DNA of 58,351 nt. It comes from Roseomonas mucosa (GTDB lineage Bacteria; Pseudomonadota; Alphaproteobacteria; Acetobacterales; Acetobacteraceae). Location of the stretch: the NCBI GenBank assembly GCA_945878375.1, contig CAMDWG010000021.1, positions 1 to 58,351 on the forward strand, read 5' to 3'. Positions 35,891 to 44,429 of the stretch are shown piece by piece. Under the pieces are notes generated by a model. The model had not been told where the DNA came from, ran no database searches, and saw nothing but the letters and a program-made list of their open reading frames with translations. How positions within the stretch are numbered: the first letter of the stretch is position 1; the number at the start of each line of letters is the position of its first letter. A program made the position numbers and the translations under genes.

Positions 35891-37111
35891 ATGAACGTCG
35901 TCACCCCCATCGCCGCGGAAGCGCCGAAGAAGTCTTCCCTGCCGCCCTTCAAGTGGGACGACCCGCTGCTGCTGGATGACCAGCTGACCGAAGACGAGCG
36001 GATGATCCGCGACGCGGCCCGGCAGTTCTGCCAGGAAAAGCTGATGCCGCGCGTGCTCATGGCGAACCGCAACGAGCACTTCGATCGCGAGATCATGAAC
36101 GAGTTCGGGGAGATGGGCTTCCTCGGCGCGACGCTCGATGGCTATGGCTGCGCCGGCGTGTCCTATGTCGCCTATGGGCTGATGGCGCGGGAAGTGGAAC
36201 GCGTCGATTCCGGCTATCGCAGCGCGTTTTCTGTCCAGTCCTCCCTGGTCATGTTCCCGATCCACGCCTTCGGGTCGGAAGAGCAGAAGCAGAAGTTCCT
36301 GCCGAAGCTCCGCACCGGCGAATGGGTCGGCTGCTTCGGCCTGACCGAGCCCGATGCGGGGTCCGACCCGGCTTCGATGCGCACGCGCGCCAAGAAGGTC
36401 GATGGCGGCTACCTGGTCAGCGGGTCCAAGACCTGGATCACCAATTCGCCGATCGCCGATGTCGCGGTGGTCTGGGCGAAGGATGATGAGGGCATCCTGC
36501 GCGGCTTCCTGCTGGAGCGCGGGATGAAGGGCCTGACCTTCCCGAAGATCGAAGGCAAGTTCAGCCTCCGCGCCTCCGTCACCGGCATGATCATGATGGA
36601 CGAGGTCTTCGTGCCGGAGGCCAACCGCCTGCCGGGCGTGAAGTCGCTGGCCGGCCCGTTCCAGTGCCTCAACCGCGCGCGCTACGGCATCGCCTGGGGC
36701 TCGCTGGGTGCTGCGGAATTCTGCTGGCATGCCGCGCGCGACTACACGCTGAACCGGAAGATGTTCGGCAAGCCGCTGGCCGCGACGCAGCTGATCCAGA
36801 AGAAGCTGGCCGACATGCAGACCGAGATCACGCTGGGCCTGCACGCCGTCCTCCGCGTCGGCCGCCTGTTCGACGAGCACAAGGCGAGCCCGGAGATGAT
36901 CAGCCTGGTGAAGCGCAACAACTGCGGCAAGGCGCTGGATATCGCCCGCGTCGCGCGCGACATGCATGGCGGCAACGGGATCGTGGACGAGTACCACGTG
37001 ATCCGCCACGTCATGAACCTCGAGACGGTGAACACCTACGAGGGCACGCATGACGTCCACGCGCTGATCCTCGGCCGCGCGCAGACCGGGCTCAACGCCT
37101 TCGGGGGTTGA
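35891..37111 (+). CDS. Acyl-CoA dehydrogenase, glutaryl-CoA dehydrogenase-like
   Basis: The 406-residue FAD enzyme has the N-terminal helical domain, the flavin-site motif [27 protein letters not shown], and a C-terminal helical domain with the catalytic Glu in [10 protein letters not shown]. The sequence pattern ([22 protein letters not shown] at the start, ARYGIAWG near the flavin) resembles glutaryl-CoA dehydrogenase, which converts glutaryl-CoA to crotonyl-CoA in lysine and tryptophan breakdown. ATG 35891 follows AGGAGGAACCCG, a near-perfect Shine-Dalgarno. Neighbours do not encode the rest of the pathway. Confidence 0.88.
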   Translation: MNVVTPIAAEAPKKSSLPPFKWDDPLLLDDQLTEDERMIRDAARQFCQEKLMPRVLMANRNEHFDREIMNEFGEMGFLGATLDGYGCAGVSYVAYGLMAREVERVDSGYRSAFSVQSSLVMFPIHAFGSEEQKQKFLPKLRTGEWVGCFGLTEPDAGSDPASMRTRAKKVDGGYLVSGSKTWITNSPIADVAVVWAKDDEGILRGFLLERGMKGLTFPKIEGKFSLRASVTGMIMMDEVFVPEANRLPGVKSLAGPFQCLNRARYGIAWGSLGAAEFCWHAARDYTLNRKMFGKPLAATQLIQKKLADMQTEITLGLHAVLRVGRLFDEHKASPEMISLVKRNNCGKALDIARVARDMHGGNGIVDEYHVIRHVMNLETVNTYEGTHDVHALILGRAQTGLNAFGG

Positions 37112-37120
37112 TCCGGGCCG

Positions 37121-37534
37121 ATGGAGCCGGGATCGGTCGTCCCGGTCGGCACGGCCATCGCGGGCGCCCTGACGCCCGCCTTCCTTCTGGCTGGTGTGAT
37201 GACGGCGCTCCGGGTCCTCTCGGAGCGCCGCAATCGTTCGGTGGACCGGGTGCATGCGGCGCATGGCGGGCTGGAAGCCGAATGGGACATCGCAAGGCTG
37301 CGCCTGCGCGCGCGGATCGCGCTGGCCGCGATGCTGTTCTGCATCCTGTCGGCGGTGCTGGTCTGTGCCCTGGTGGCCGTGACCTTCCTCGGCCTGCTCT
37401 ACGACCTGCCGCTGCGCAGCGCGGTGGTGGCCCTGATGCTGGGCGCGATGGGGACTCTGGCGGCCGGGCTGATCTGCTTCTTCGCGGAAGCCCTGCTGGC
37501 CCACACCGACTTCCCGCCTTCCGAACGGGACTGA
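37121..37534 (+). CDS. DUF2721 membrane protein
   Basis: The 137-residue protein has three predicted membrane helices: about 8-30, 66-92 and 98-125, the last two forming a hairpin. The basic-acidic stretch between the first and second (RVLSERRNRSVDRVHAAHG) is the DUF2721 signature. Function is unknown. It starts 9 bases after the dehydrogenase stop and ends 1 base before the RNA methyltransferase gene, so all three are probably one transcript. Confidence 0.8.
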   Translation: MEPGSVVPVGTAIAGALTPAFLLAGVMTALRVLSERRNRSVDRVHAAHGGLEAEWDIARLRLRARIALAAMLFCILSAVLVCALVAVTFLGLLYDLPLRSAVVALMLGAMGTLAAGLICFFAEALLAHTDFPPSERD

Positions 37535-37535
37535 G

Positions 37536-38804
37536 ATGGACCTGACCATCGCCCGCATGGGCTCTGCCGGCGATGGCGTGGCGGAGACGCCGGACGGCCC
37601 GCTGCACATCCCTGGTGCCCTGCCCGGCGAGACCGTGCGCGCCCGCCCGGCGGGCCGCGACAAGGCGGTGCTGGAGGCGGTTCTGGTCCCCTCCCCCGAC
37701 CGCGTCGCGCCGCCCTGCCCGCATGTCGCCGAAGGCTGCGGCGGCTGCGCGCTGCAGCATTGGGACCTTGGCGCGCAGGCGCGATGGAAGCGCCAGCGCC
37801 TTGCGGAGGCCCTGGCCCGCGCCGGCTTCCCGGACGCCGAGGTGGCGGAGACGGTCGAGACACCCCCGGCCAGCCGCCGCCGCGCCGATCTCGCGCTGAA
37901 GCGCGCACCGGATGGCGCCGTCGCCATCGGCTTCCACGCGCGCGGCGCGGCCGATGTGCTGGATCTGCGCGAATGCCATGTGCTGGAACCGGCGCTGGTC
38001 GCGCTGCTGCCGGCGCTGCGCGCGGTGTTGAAGCGCCTGCCGGCGCTGAGCCGCGATGGCTCGGCGGTGGTGAACCTGCTGGATAGCGGGCCGGACGTGC
38101 TGCTGCGGACCGACAAGCCGCTCGACGCCACGGGCCGGCGGCTGCTGGCGGCCTTCGGGCAGGCGCTCGGCATCCCCCGCATCGCCTGGGCCCAGGGCAC
38201 CAAGCCGGGCGAGGGGGTGGAGGAGACGGCGGCGCAGAGCGGCCCGGTGCGGCTGATGCTCGGGCCGGTCGAGGTCGCGCCACCGCCCGGCGCCTTCCTC
38301 CAGGCCAGCCGGGCGGGGGAAGCCGCGATCATCGCCGCCGTGCTGGCGGGGCTGCCCGCGAAGCTGCCGGCGCGGCCGCATATCCTCGACCTCTATGCCG
38401 GCATCGGCACCCTGAGCTTCCCGCTGGCCGCGCGCGGCCGGGTGACGGCGGCGGAAGGCAGCGCGGCGGCGGCATCCGCGCTGGAAGCGGCGGCGAACAA
38501 GGCGGTCGCACGGGTCCGGGCGGTGCGGCGCGACCTGGCCCGCCAGCCCTATCTGCCGGCGGAGCTCAAGGCCTTCGACGTGGTGGTGCTCGACCCGCCC
38601 TATTCCGGCGCGGCCGAGCAGGTGGCGCAGATCGCGCGCAGCGTCGTGCGGCATGTCGTCTATGTGTCCTGCAACCCGGTGGCGCTGGCGCGCGATGCGG
38701 CGGTGCTGCGGGGGGCTGGTTTCGCGGTCACATCGGCCACACCTGTCGATCAGTTCCGATGGTCATCGCATCTCGAATCGGTCGTGCATTTTGCACGCGG
38801 CTAA
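37536..38804 (+). CDS. TrmA/RlmD-family 23S rRNA (uracil-C5) methyltransferase
   Basis: The 422-residue protein has a short TRAM-like N-terminus, four clustered cysteines for a [4Fe-4S] cluster (PPCPHVAEGCGGCALQHW), and a class I methyltransferase domain with LDLYAGIGTLSFPLA, DPPYSGAAEQV and the catalytic Cys in YVSCNPVALARD. The family forms 5-methyluridine in rRNA or tRNA; RlmC or RlmD activity cannot be distinguished here. The last base of its TAA stop is the first base of the palindromic element copy A. Confidence 0.92.
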   Translation: MDLTIARMGSAGDGVAETPDGPLHIPGALPGETVRARPAGRDKAVLEAVLVPSPDRVAPPCPHVAEGCGGCALQHWDLGAQARWKRQRLAEALARAGFPDAEVAETVETPPASRRRADLALKRAPDGAVAIGFHARGAADVLDLRECHVLEPALVALLPALRAVLKRLPALSRDGSAVVNLLDSGPDVLLRTDKPLDATGRRLLAAFGQALGIPRIAWAQGTKPGEGVEETAAQSGPVRLMLGPVEVAPPPGAFLQASRAGEAAIIAAVLAGLPAKLPARPHILDLYAGIGTLSFPLAARGRVTAAEGSAAAASALEAAANKAVARVRAVRRDLARQPYLPAELKAFDVVVLDPPYSGAAEQVAQIARSVVRHVVYVSCNPVALARDAAVLRGAGFAVTSATPVDQFRWSSHLESVVHFARG

Positions 38805-38967
38805 GAGACCTTTTGAGAATGCCGGCGGCTGAGGGTCCGCAGGGGATTTTTCGCTTCTGCCAGGAAGCGGACGCCGCCGATGCTGGTTGCATCGGCAAGT
38901 CCGCTGACGCCGCAGGGGCGGAAAAGACCCGCGGAACCGACCCGCCCGGTGTTCTCAAACGGTCTCT
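38804..38967 (+). mobile_element. Palindromic coding element, copy A (164 bp)
   Basis: Terminal inverted repeats are AGAGACCTTTTGAGAA (38804-38819) and TTCTCAAACGGTCTCT (38952-38967), one mismatch apart. The centre is GCCGATGC-TGGTT-GCATCGGC (38876-38896), exactly at the midpoint. The two roughly 80-base arms are recognisably reverse complements of each other throughout, so the whole element can fold as one long imperfect hairpin. One frame, opening MPAAEGPQGIFRFCQEADAA and ending GVLKRSL, is free of stops. The copies at 47111 and 58203 lie in the opposite orientation. No transposase is encoded, so it would have to be mobilised in trans, if it is mobile. Confidence 0.85.
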
Positions 38968-40081
38968 AAAGGTCGTCCTTCTCGCGCTAGGCCTGCTGGC
39001 CCTGCCCGGCTGCGCGCGCCTGATCGGCGGCGAGGCCGGGGTGGTGCTGGATGCGATCGAGCGCGGCCCGGACCGCACCGAACTGGGCCGCATCACCCCA
39101 CCACCGAGGCGGGAGCGCCTTCCGGACGCCGATCTCTGGCTGCCCGGCGCCGGCGCGCCGCGCGCGGGGCTGGTGCTGGCGCCGGGCTTCTCCGAAGGCG
39201 GGCGCGACGATCCGCGGCTGTGGCCGCTGGCGGACAGCTTGGCGCGGGCGGGCTTCGCGGTGCGCGTGCCGGACCTGCCGGGCGCACGGCGGCTGACGCT
39301 CGATCCCGCCGACATCGCCGCGATGCGCCGCGCGGCGGAGGCGGAGGCCGCCGCCGGGCGGCGCGTGGCACTGGCCGGCATCTCCTTCGCCGCGGCGCCG
39401 GCGCTGCTGGCGGGCCAAAGCGGGGAGGCTGAGCTGGTGATGACGCTGGGCGGCTTCCATGGGCTCGAGCCGCTGGCGGTCTTCGCGGCCACCGGCGCCC
39501 ATCGCGCGCCGGGCGAGGCCGCCTGGCGGCGCGACCCGCCCACGCCCTATGCGGCGGGGGCCTTCCTGCTGGCGGTCTCGGCGGCGATGCCGGATGGCAC
39601 GGATGGGCTGCTGCTGCGCGCGGCCGGCGGCCGGCTGCTGGCGGATGCCACAGCGCCGCTGGAGGACTTGGCCCGCGCCATGACCCCGGCGGGGCGCGCC
39701 GCGCTGGCGCTGGTCGGGGAACGCGATCCGGATCAGGTGCCCGCGCGGCTGGCCGCCCTGCCCGCTCCGGCGCGGGACAGGCTGGCCGCGCTGGACCCGG
39801 CGCGCGTCGCGCTGTCCACCTGCACGCTGGCGATCCATGGGCTGGAAGATACGGTCATCCCCTGGACGCAATCCGCCGCGCTGGTCGCCGCCCTGCCGCC
39901 GGGGCGGGCGGTGGCGGTGCTGGTGCCGGGCTTCGGCCATGTGGAGCCGGCCGGTGTCGGGCTGGATGGGCAGTTGGCGCTGATCGGCGCAATGCGGGTG
40001 CTGCTGGGCTGGCGGGACGGGATCGATCCTTGCGCCAACCAGGGCACAGGGGTTGCATCCGGCCCAGCGCGCCCAAGCTGA
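38819..40081 (+). CDS. Lipoprotein-like alpha/beta hydrolase whose N-terminus is encoded by the palindromic element
   Basis: The mature part is an alpha/beta hydrolase with nucleophile elbow GISFAA, an acid in GLEDTVIPW and catalytic His in PGFGHVEP. It is preceded by the hydrophobic segment VVLLALGLLALPGC, which resembles a lipoprotein signal with Cys at the lipobox. No ATG, GTG or TTG lies between the element and that segment, so translation must begin inside or before the element. ATG 38819 is used (420 residues). That gives about 49 element-encoded residues, ending in GVLKRSL, directly before the h-region. Whether such a long leader still directs export is untested. It may be co-transcribed with the RNA methyltransferase gene. 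Confidence 0.75.
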   Translation: MPAAEGPQGIFRFCQEADAADAGCIGKSADAAGAEKTRGTDPPGVLKRSLKVVLLALGLLALPGCARLIGGEAGVVLDAIERGPDRTELGRITPPPRRERLPDADLWLPGAGAPRAGLVLAPGFSEGGRDDPRLWPLADSLARAGFAVRVPDLPGARRLTLDPADIAAMRRAAEAEAAAGRRVALAGISFAAAPALLAGQSGEAELVMTLGGFHGLEPLAVFAATGAHRAPGEAAWRRDPPTPYAAGAFLLAVSAAMPDGTDGLLLRAAGGRLLADATAPLEDLARAMTPAGRAALALVGERDPDQVPARLAALPAPARDRLAALDPARVALSTCTLAIHGLEDTVIPWTQSAALVAALPPGRAVAVLVPGFGHVEPAGVGLDGQLALIGAMRVLLGWRDGIDPCANQGTGVASGPARPS

Positions 40082-40112
40082 GGTCCTGCCGCAACCAGGG
40101 AGAGTGTGGGAC

Positions 40113-41084
40113 ATGCTGCGTCGGACCACCATGATCGGGGCGGTCGCCGCCCTCGCCGCCCCCGCCCTGCTGCGCGCCACGCCGGCCGCCGCCCAGGCGG
40201 CAGCGCCCCTGGCCCAGGCGCCGGGCTTCTTCCGCCAGCGCCTCGGCGCCTTCACCCTGACCATGCTCCATGACGGCAGCCGCAGCGCGCCGCTCCAGCC
40301 GGGATTTGTCCGGAACGCACCACGCGAGGAGGTCCAGCGCCTCCTCGCCGAGGCCTTCATGCCCACCGACGCCATCCGCATCCCCTTCACCGCGCAGCTG
40401 GTGGATACCGGCCGGGGGCTGGTGCTGATCGACACCGGCAACGGCCCGCAGGCGGCGGGCGCGACGGTCGGGCGGCTGGCGGCGAATCTCCGCGCCGCCG
40501 GGATCGACCCGGCCCGGATCGGCACCGTGGTGATCAGCCATTTCCACGGCGACCACATCGGCGGCCTGACCACCGCCGAGGGCACCGCCGCCTTCCCGAA
40601 TGCGGAGATCGTGGTGCCCGAAGCCGAATGGCGCTTCTGGACCGATGAGGGTGCGGCGTCCCGCGCGCCGGAGGCGATGCGCGGGGCCTTCGCCAATGTC
40701 GGCAACCGCTTCCGCCCCTATCAGGGCCGCATCCGGCAGGTGGCGCCGGGGGCCGAGATCGTGCCGGGCATCCGGATGGAGACCGCGCATGGCCACACGC
40801 CGGGCCATGCGGTGGTGCATGTCAATGGGGGTGGGGCACAGATGATGTATGTCGCCGACACGACGAACCGCCCCGAGATCTTCGCCCGTCGCCCCGATTT
40901 CCACATCGGCTTCGACATGGACCCGACGGCGGCGGAAGCCACGCGCCGGCGCCTGTTCGACCGCCTGGCCGCAGATCGGATGCAGGTCGCCGGCTTCCAT
41001 TTCGGCTTCCCCGCGCTGGGCTTCATGGCGAAGGAGGGCGGGGGCTACCGCTTCGTGGCGGCCGATTGGGCGGCGGGGATCTGA
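40113..41084 (+). CDS. Exported metallo-beta-lactamase-fold hydrolase
   Basis: The 323-residue protein has an N-terminal signal with a twin-arginine-like start (MLRRTTMIGAVAALAAP, cleavage near AAAQA). Its MBL-fold domain has the zinc motif SHFHGDHIGG, a His in ETAHGHTPGHAVVH and an Asp in YVADTT. The family includes lactonases and quinolone-response hydrolases; the substrate is unknown. ATG 40113 follows GGGAGAGTGTGGGAC. Its stop codon is embedded in the terminator hairpin. Confidence 0.87.
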   Translation: MLRRTTMIGAVAALAAPALLRATPAAAQAAAPLAQAPGFFRQRLGAFTLTMLHDGSRSAPLQPGFVRNAPREEVQRLLAEAFMPTDAIRIPFTAQLVDTGRGLVLIDTGNGPQAAGATVGRLAANLRAAGIDPARIGTVVISHFHGDHIGGLTTAEGTAAFPNAEIVVPEAEWRFWTDEGAASRAPEAMRGAFANVGNRFRPYQGRIRQVAPGAEIVPGIRMETAHGHTPGHAVVHVNGGGAQMMYVADTTNRPEIFARRPDFHIGFDMDPTAAEATRRRLFDRLAADRMQVAGFHFGFPALGFMAKEGGGYRFVAADWAAGI

Positions 41085-41109
41085 TCGGGGCGAGGACGCC
41101 CCCGATCAG
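41081..41109. terminator. Bidirectional terminator hairpin containing both stop codons
   Basis: CTGATCGGGG (41081-41090) and CCCCGATCAG (41100-41109) form a perfect 10-bp stem around a 9-base loop. The TGA of the MBL-fold gene (41082-41084) and that of the convergent SDR gene (41106-41108) both lie in the arms. It is a compact shared terminator. Confidence 0.75.
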
Positions 41110-41885
41110 CCCTCCGGCCGCACGCGGAAGCGCATCAGCCGCACCGCGCGGTCCCCGAGCCCCGCCGGCAGCAGCGCCAGCAACCGCAGCAGCCCCCCCA
41201 TTGGCGCGGGGAACACGGCGCGACCGCGCCCCAGGATCAAGGCAAGGTGCGTCCGCTCTGCCGCCGCCTCCAGCGGCATCCTGAGCGGCTTCGGGCCAAC
41301 GAAGCGGTCCCCCATCGCGCTGTCGAAGAAGCCGGGGCAGATCACCGAGACCCGGATGCCGTGGGCGCCATGCGCCGCCCGCAGCGCCTCGCCCCAGGCC
41401 AGCAGCCCGGCCTTGCTCGCGCAGTAGCCGGGGCAATCCGGCAGGCCGCGAAAGGCGGCGACCGAGGCGATCAGCCCGACCGTGCCCCGCCTCCGCGCCC
41501 GCATCCCTGGCAGCAGGGGTCCGACCAGATGCATGGCGCCGAGCAGGTTGACCTCCACCTGCCATGCGGCCTCCGCCACCGCTTCCGGCGCGCCATCCGC
41601 CCCCGTGCCGGCGGAGGTGCCGGCATTGGCGACGACCAGATCGACCGGTCCTTCGGCCTCGAAACCGGCCAGCGCGGCGGCCAGCGCGGGGGCGTCGCGG
41701 ACATCGAGGGCGGCGATGCGGGGCCGCGCGCCCCGCGCGGCGCACTCCGCCGCCACCGCCTCCAGCGCCGCGGCCGAGCGCGCGACCAGCAGCATCCGCA
41801 CCCCCGGCCCCGCCAGGCGCAGCGCGAGCGCCGCCCCGAGCCCGCGCGAAGCGCCGCTGATGACGATGCCTTCGAAACCGCTCAT
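41106..41885 (-). CDS. Short-chain dehydrogenase/reductase
   Basis: The 259-residue SDR has the cofactor motif SGASRGLG, VVANAGTS, and the catalytic Ser/Tyr/Lys set (LIASVAAFRG, YCASK). The basic residue in the second beta strand (LLVARS) favours NADP(H). It begins one base after the kpsC stop, so it is co-transcribed with kpsC and may serve capsule precursor or lipid metabolism; that is inference from position. Confidence 0.87.
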   Translation of the reverse strand: MSGFEGIVISGASRGLGAALALRLAGPGVRMLLVARSAAALEAVAAECAARGARPRIAALDVRDAPALAAALAGFEAEGPVDLVVANAGTSAGTGADGAPEAVAEAAWQVEVNLLGAMHLVGPLLPGMRARRRGTVGLIASVAAFRGLPDCPGYCASKAGLLAWGEALRAAHGAHGIRVSVICPGFFDSAMGDRFVGPKPLRMPLEAAAERTHLALILGRGRAVFPAPMGGLLRLLALLPAGLGDRAVRLMRFRVRPEG

Positions 41886-41886
41886 C

Positions 41887-43701
41887 TCACGTCAGCCCAC
41901 GCAAGCGGGCGACCATGCGGCGGAGGAAGCCCTCGACGGCGCGCAGGCGCCCCCGTGGGCCCGGCGGAAACAGCTCCGGCCGGTCCATCCGCTCCAGCAG
42001 GATCTCGGGCGGGCAGGGCAGGCCGGTGAGAGGGTCCATGCAGCGGGGGTAGAGGATCAGCGCCACCGCCACCAGTTCATCGAGCGACCGGCGCCGCTGG
42101 CGACGGGGGATCGGCACGCGATCCTCCGTCAGGCCCCAGCCGGCATAGAAGGGGGTGCCCCAGCAGGTGACGGGCAGGCCGCGCAGCAGCGCCTCGAAGC
42201 CGGTCAGCGATGTCAGGGTGTGCACCGCATCCACCTGGCACAGCACCGCATCCATCGGCGCACGCGCCAGCACCTGGTCGGCCAGGCCCGCCAGGGCGGA
42301 TAGGGGGACGCGCCCGCGCCGGAACCCGGCCTCGATATCCGGGTGCGGCTTGTAGATCAGGACCGCATCGGGCTCCGCCGCCCGCACCGCGCGCAGCAGG
42401 GCGAGGTTGGTGCGGATGGCGCCGCCGCCGAGCCGGACGGAGGCGTCGCCCTCCACCTGGCCGGGCACCAGGATGCGCCGCCGCCCGGCGGCGCTGGCGA
42501 TGACCGGGGTGGGGCCGCGCAGATTGTACTTGGTGACCCCGCGCGCCACGACCGCCTCGCGCAGCGCCTTCGCGCGCGCGAGCAGCGTTGGGGGAATATC
42601 AACCATTCCGAGCAGATGCTCGAGGTCGCTGGGTTGCGCGGGGTCGAAATACGGCCCGCGCCCATCCAGCGCGAAGGAGGCGCCGGGCCGGAAGGCCGCG
42701 CCCAGGCCGGCGGAGCGGATGAACCCATCTTCGAGCCAGAGCAGATCGACCCCCGCCCTGGCTGCGTCGTCCCGCAGGGTCGGCGGCGCGGAGGCACTCC
42801 ACGCCGCCAGCGCGCCGCCACGCCGCCGCGCCGCAGCCAGTGCCGCGCCGGCCCGCGCATGGAAGCTCGGCGCCGGACACGCGGAGGCCAGCAGCGCCGC
42901 GACGCCGGGGCGCTTGTAGGGATGGATATCGAGACAGGCGGCGACGCGCCGCCCCTCCGCCTCCCGCGCCTTCCAGAGCGCGAGGATCTCCAGCGCCTCC
43001 AGGATGCCGCAGGGGCGGTTGCGGAAGGGGTCGGCGCAGCGCGTGGCGGCGAGCACCCGGCCCCAGACTTCCATCGGATCGGCCCCTTGCAGCGGGCCAT
43101 CCGCCACCGTCACGCCGGCGGCCAAAGCCAGCAGCGCGAGGTCGCGGGACGCGCCGCGCAGTTCCGCCGCGACATCCATCAGCGTCCAGGGGTCGAGCGC
43201 GGGCAGGCTCCCCTCCAGCACCGCGGGGCCATCCGCGAAGGGATCGGTGGCCAGCAGCACCGGCAGCCCGCCGGCCGCCTCGCCTTCCCGCGCTGCGGCA
43301 AGCCGCGCGGCGGCCTCCGCCCGCCGGTCGGGGTGGCAGGGGTCGAGCACCACGACCCGGCTCCGCGGCGGAAGGCCGAGCCCGGACAGGCCCGGATCGG
43401 GCAGGCCCGGCGGGGCGCCGATGCGCCCCTCGGCCAGCCGGGCCAGGGCCGCGCGCAACTCGCCCTCGGGATAGTGGCCTTGCGTGGCGAGGGCGGCGCC
43501 CAGCGGGTCGGGCGCGGCGCCGAGCACGAGGGCGACCGGCACCTCCCGCCCCCCGAGCCGGGCCGGGCGGAAAGGACCGGCGGCGAAGGGCAGGCTCGGC
43601 TCGGCCTCGGCCGGCACCACGCGCTGGCCTGGCCAGAAGGCGGGCAGATGCGGCCAGTCGCGGAAAAGCCGACCGGGCAGGTGGAGCGACGCGGCGTCCA
43701 T
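41887..43701 (-). CDS. kpsC: Capsule polysaccharide linker glycosyltransferase, KpsC-like
   Basis: The 604-residue protein carries the C-terminal KpsC module with its distinctive run: WLEDGFIRSAGLG, VTKYNLRG, ILVPGQVEGDASVR, IYKPHPDIEAGFRRG, LTSLTGFEALLRGLPV and PFYAGWGLTED. KpsC adds beta-Kdo residues to the lipid anchor on which ABC-exported capsules are built (established). The N-terminal half (to about residue 270) is the more divergent first module, ending in DPFRNRPCGILEALEILALWK. No KpsS gene is visible. It is divergent from the export genes that begin at 44014. Confidence 0.88.
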   Translation of the reverse strand: MDAASLHLPGRLFRDWPHLPAFWPGQRVVPAEAEPSLPFAAGPFRPARLGGREVPVALVLGAAPDPLGAALATQGHYPEGELRAALARLAEGRIGAPPGLPDPGLSGLGLPPRSRVVVLDPCHPDRRAEAAARLAAAREGEAAGGLPVLLATDPFADGPAVLEGSLPALDPWTLMDVAAELRGASRDLALLALAAGVTVADGPLQGADPMEVWGRVLAATRCADPFRNRPCGILEALEILALWKAREAEGRRVAACLDIHPYKRPGVAALLASACPAPSFHARAGAALAAARRRGGALAAWSASAPPTLRDDAARAGVDLLWLEDGFIRSAGLGAAFRPGASFALDGRGPYFDPAQPSDLEHLLGMVDIPPTLLARAKALREAVVARGVTKYNLRGPTPVIASAAGRRRILVPGQVEGDASVRLGGGAIRTNLALLRAVRAAEPDAVLIYKPHPDIEAGFRRGRVPLSALAGLADQVLARAPMDAVLCQVDAVHTLTSLTGFEALLRGLPVTCWGTPFYAGWGLTEDRVPIPRRQRRRSLDELVAVALILYPRCMDPLTGLPCPPEILLERMDRPELFPPGPRGRLRAVEGFLRRMVARLRGLT

Positions 43702-44013
43702 GCTGGTGTCCTGCCCTCCGCAGGCTCGCGCCTGTCATCCCATCGGTCAGCCCATGCGCCACGACGGCCGAGACGGCGCCATGGGCGAGGCAATGTCAGA
43801 CTACAGCGGTTCGGGTTCAGGACTGAACGCCAGGCCGCCGTGATACCCTGTTCGCGGAACAGCTTCGGGCCGGCAAGCGCTCGCGCAGCCCGGCGAGCCG
43901 CCCTGCGGGCACCCTGCCCGACGCCGCGACCAACGCCAACCATGGCGTGCTCTCAGCCAGGCATCGACATACCTTTTTGCCTTCCCTGGCGGATTTCGCT
44001 ACTTCTCCACAGC
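43702..44013. other. Divergent intergenic region of the capsule locus
   Basis: This gap of 312 bases between kpsC and the lipoprotein gene shows no convincing gene. Two short inverted repeats are visible (near TTCGGGTTCAGGACTGAACG at about 43808, and CCTGTTCGCGGAACAG at 43847-43862). It must contain promoters for both directions and is the natural place to look for capsule regulation. Confidence 0.5.
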
Positions 44014-44424
44014 ATGAGGCCCGAAATCCCCCAGCATGCGCTGCGCCCTTCGCCGGGGCAGAGCTCGCCCCGGCTGCCCGCCGCAGTCGCGTTCATGGCG
44101 CTGGTCGTTCTCGCCGGTTGTGCCGGAGGCGGCCCTGCACAACAAGCCACGCCCCCCGCGGCCCCGCCGCCACCGACCGATCCTGTGGTGGCCTTCGCCG
44201 CGCAGGCCCAGCCAGGGGCCGAGTCGCGGATCCTCCTCGCCAGCGGGCAATCCACGCCGGCACGCCTCGCGCGGAGCTACAATGCCGCCAGCGGCCGCGA
44301 ATGCCGGGAGGTGGTTCTCGGCACTGGCGCGGCGCAGCGTTCGCAACTGGTCTGCAAGGCCGAGCATGGCGGCTGGGTGGCCGCGAGGCCGCTGCTGCGC
44401 GGCGGCGGTACGAGCCGCCCGTGA
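44014..44424 (+). CDS. Small hypothetical lipoprotein of the capsule locus
   Basis: The 136-residue protein has an N-terminal hydrophobic segment ending in a lipobox (FMALVVLAGC), then a Pro/Ala-rich stretch and a conserved-looking C-terminal region with two cysteines (GRECREVVLG, SQLVCKAEHGGW). The family is not recognised. The stop overlaps a possible GTG start of kpsM (GTGA), so it is probably the first gene of the export operon. Function in export or surface assembly is inference. Confidence 0.65.
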   Translation: MRPEIPQHALRPSPGQSSPRLPAAVAFMALVVLAGCAGGGPAQQATPPAAPPPPTDPVVAFAAQAQPGAESRILLASGQSTPARLARSYNAASGRECREVVLGTGAAQRSQLVCKAEHGGWVAARPLLRGGGTSRP

Positions 44425-44429
44425 ACGGC

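Noticed and set aside
33590-38332. A continuous minus-strand open frame of about 1580 codons
   Set aside because: It lies antisense to the helicase, acyl-CoA dehydrogenase, DUF2721 and RNA methyltransferase genes, whose protein families are clear. Long antisense frames are expected where third codon positions are almost always G or C.
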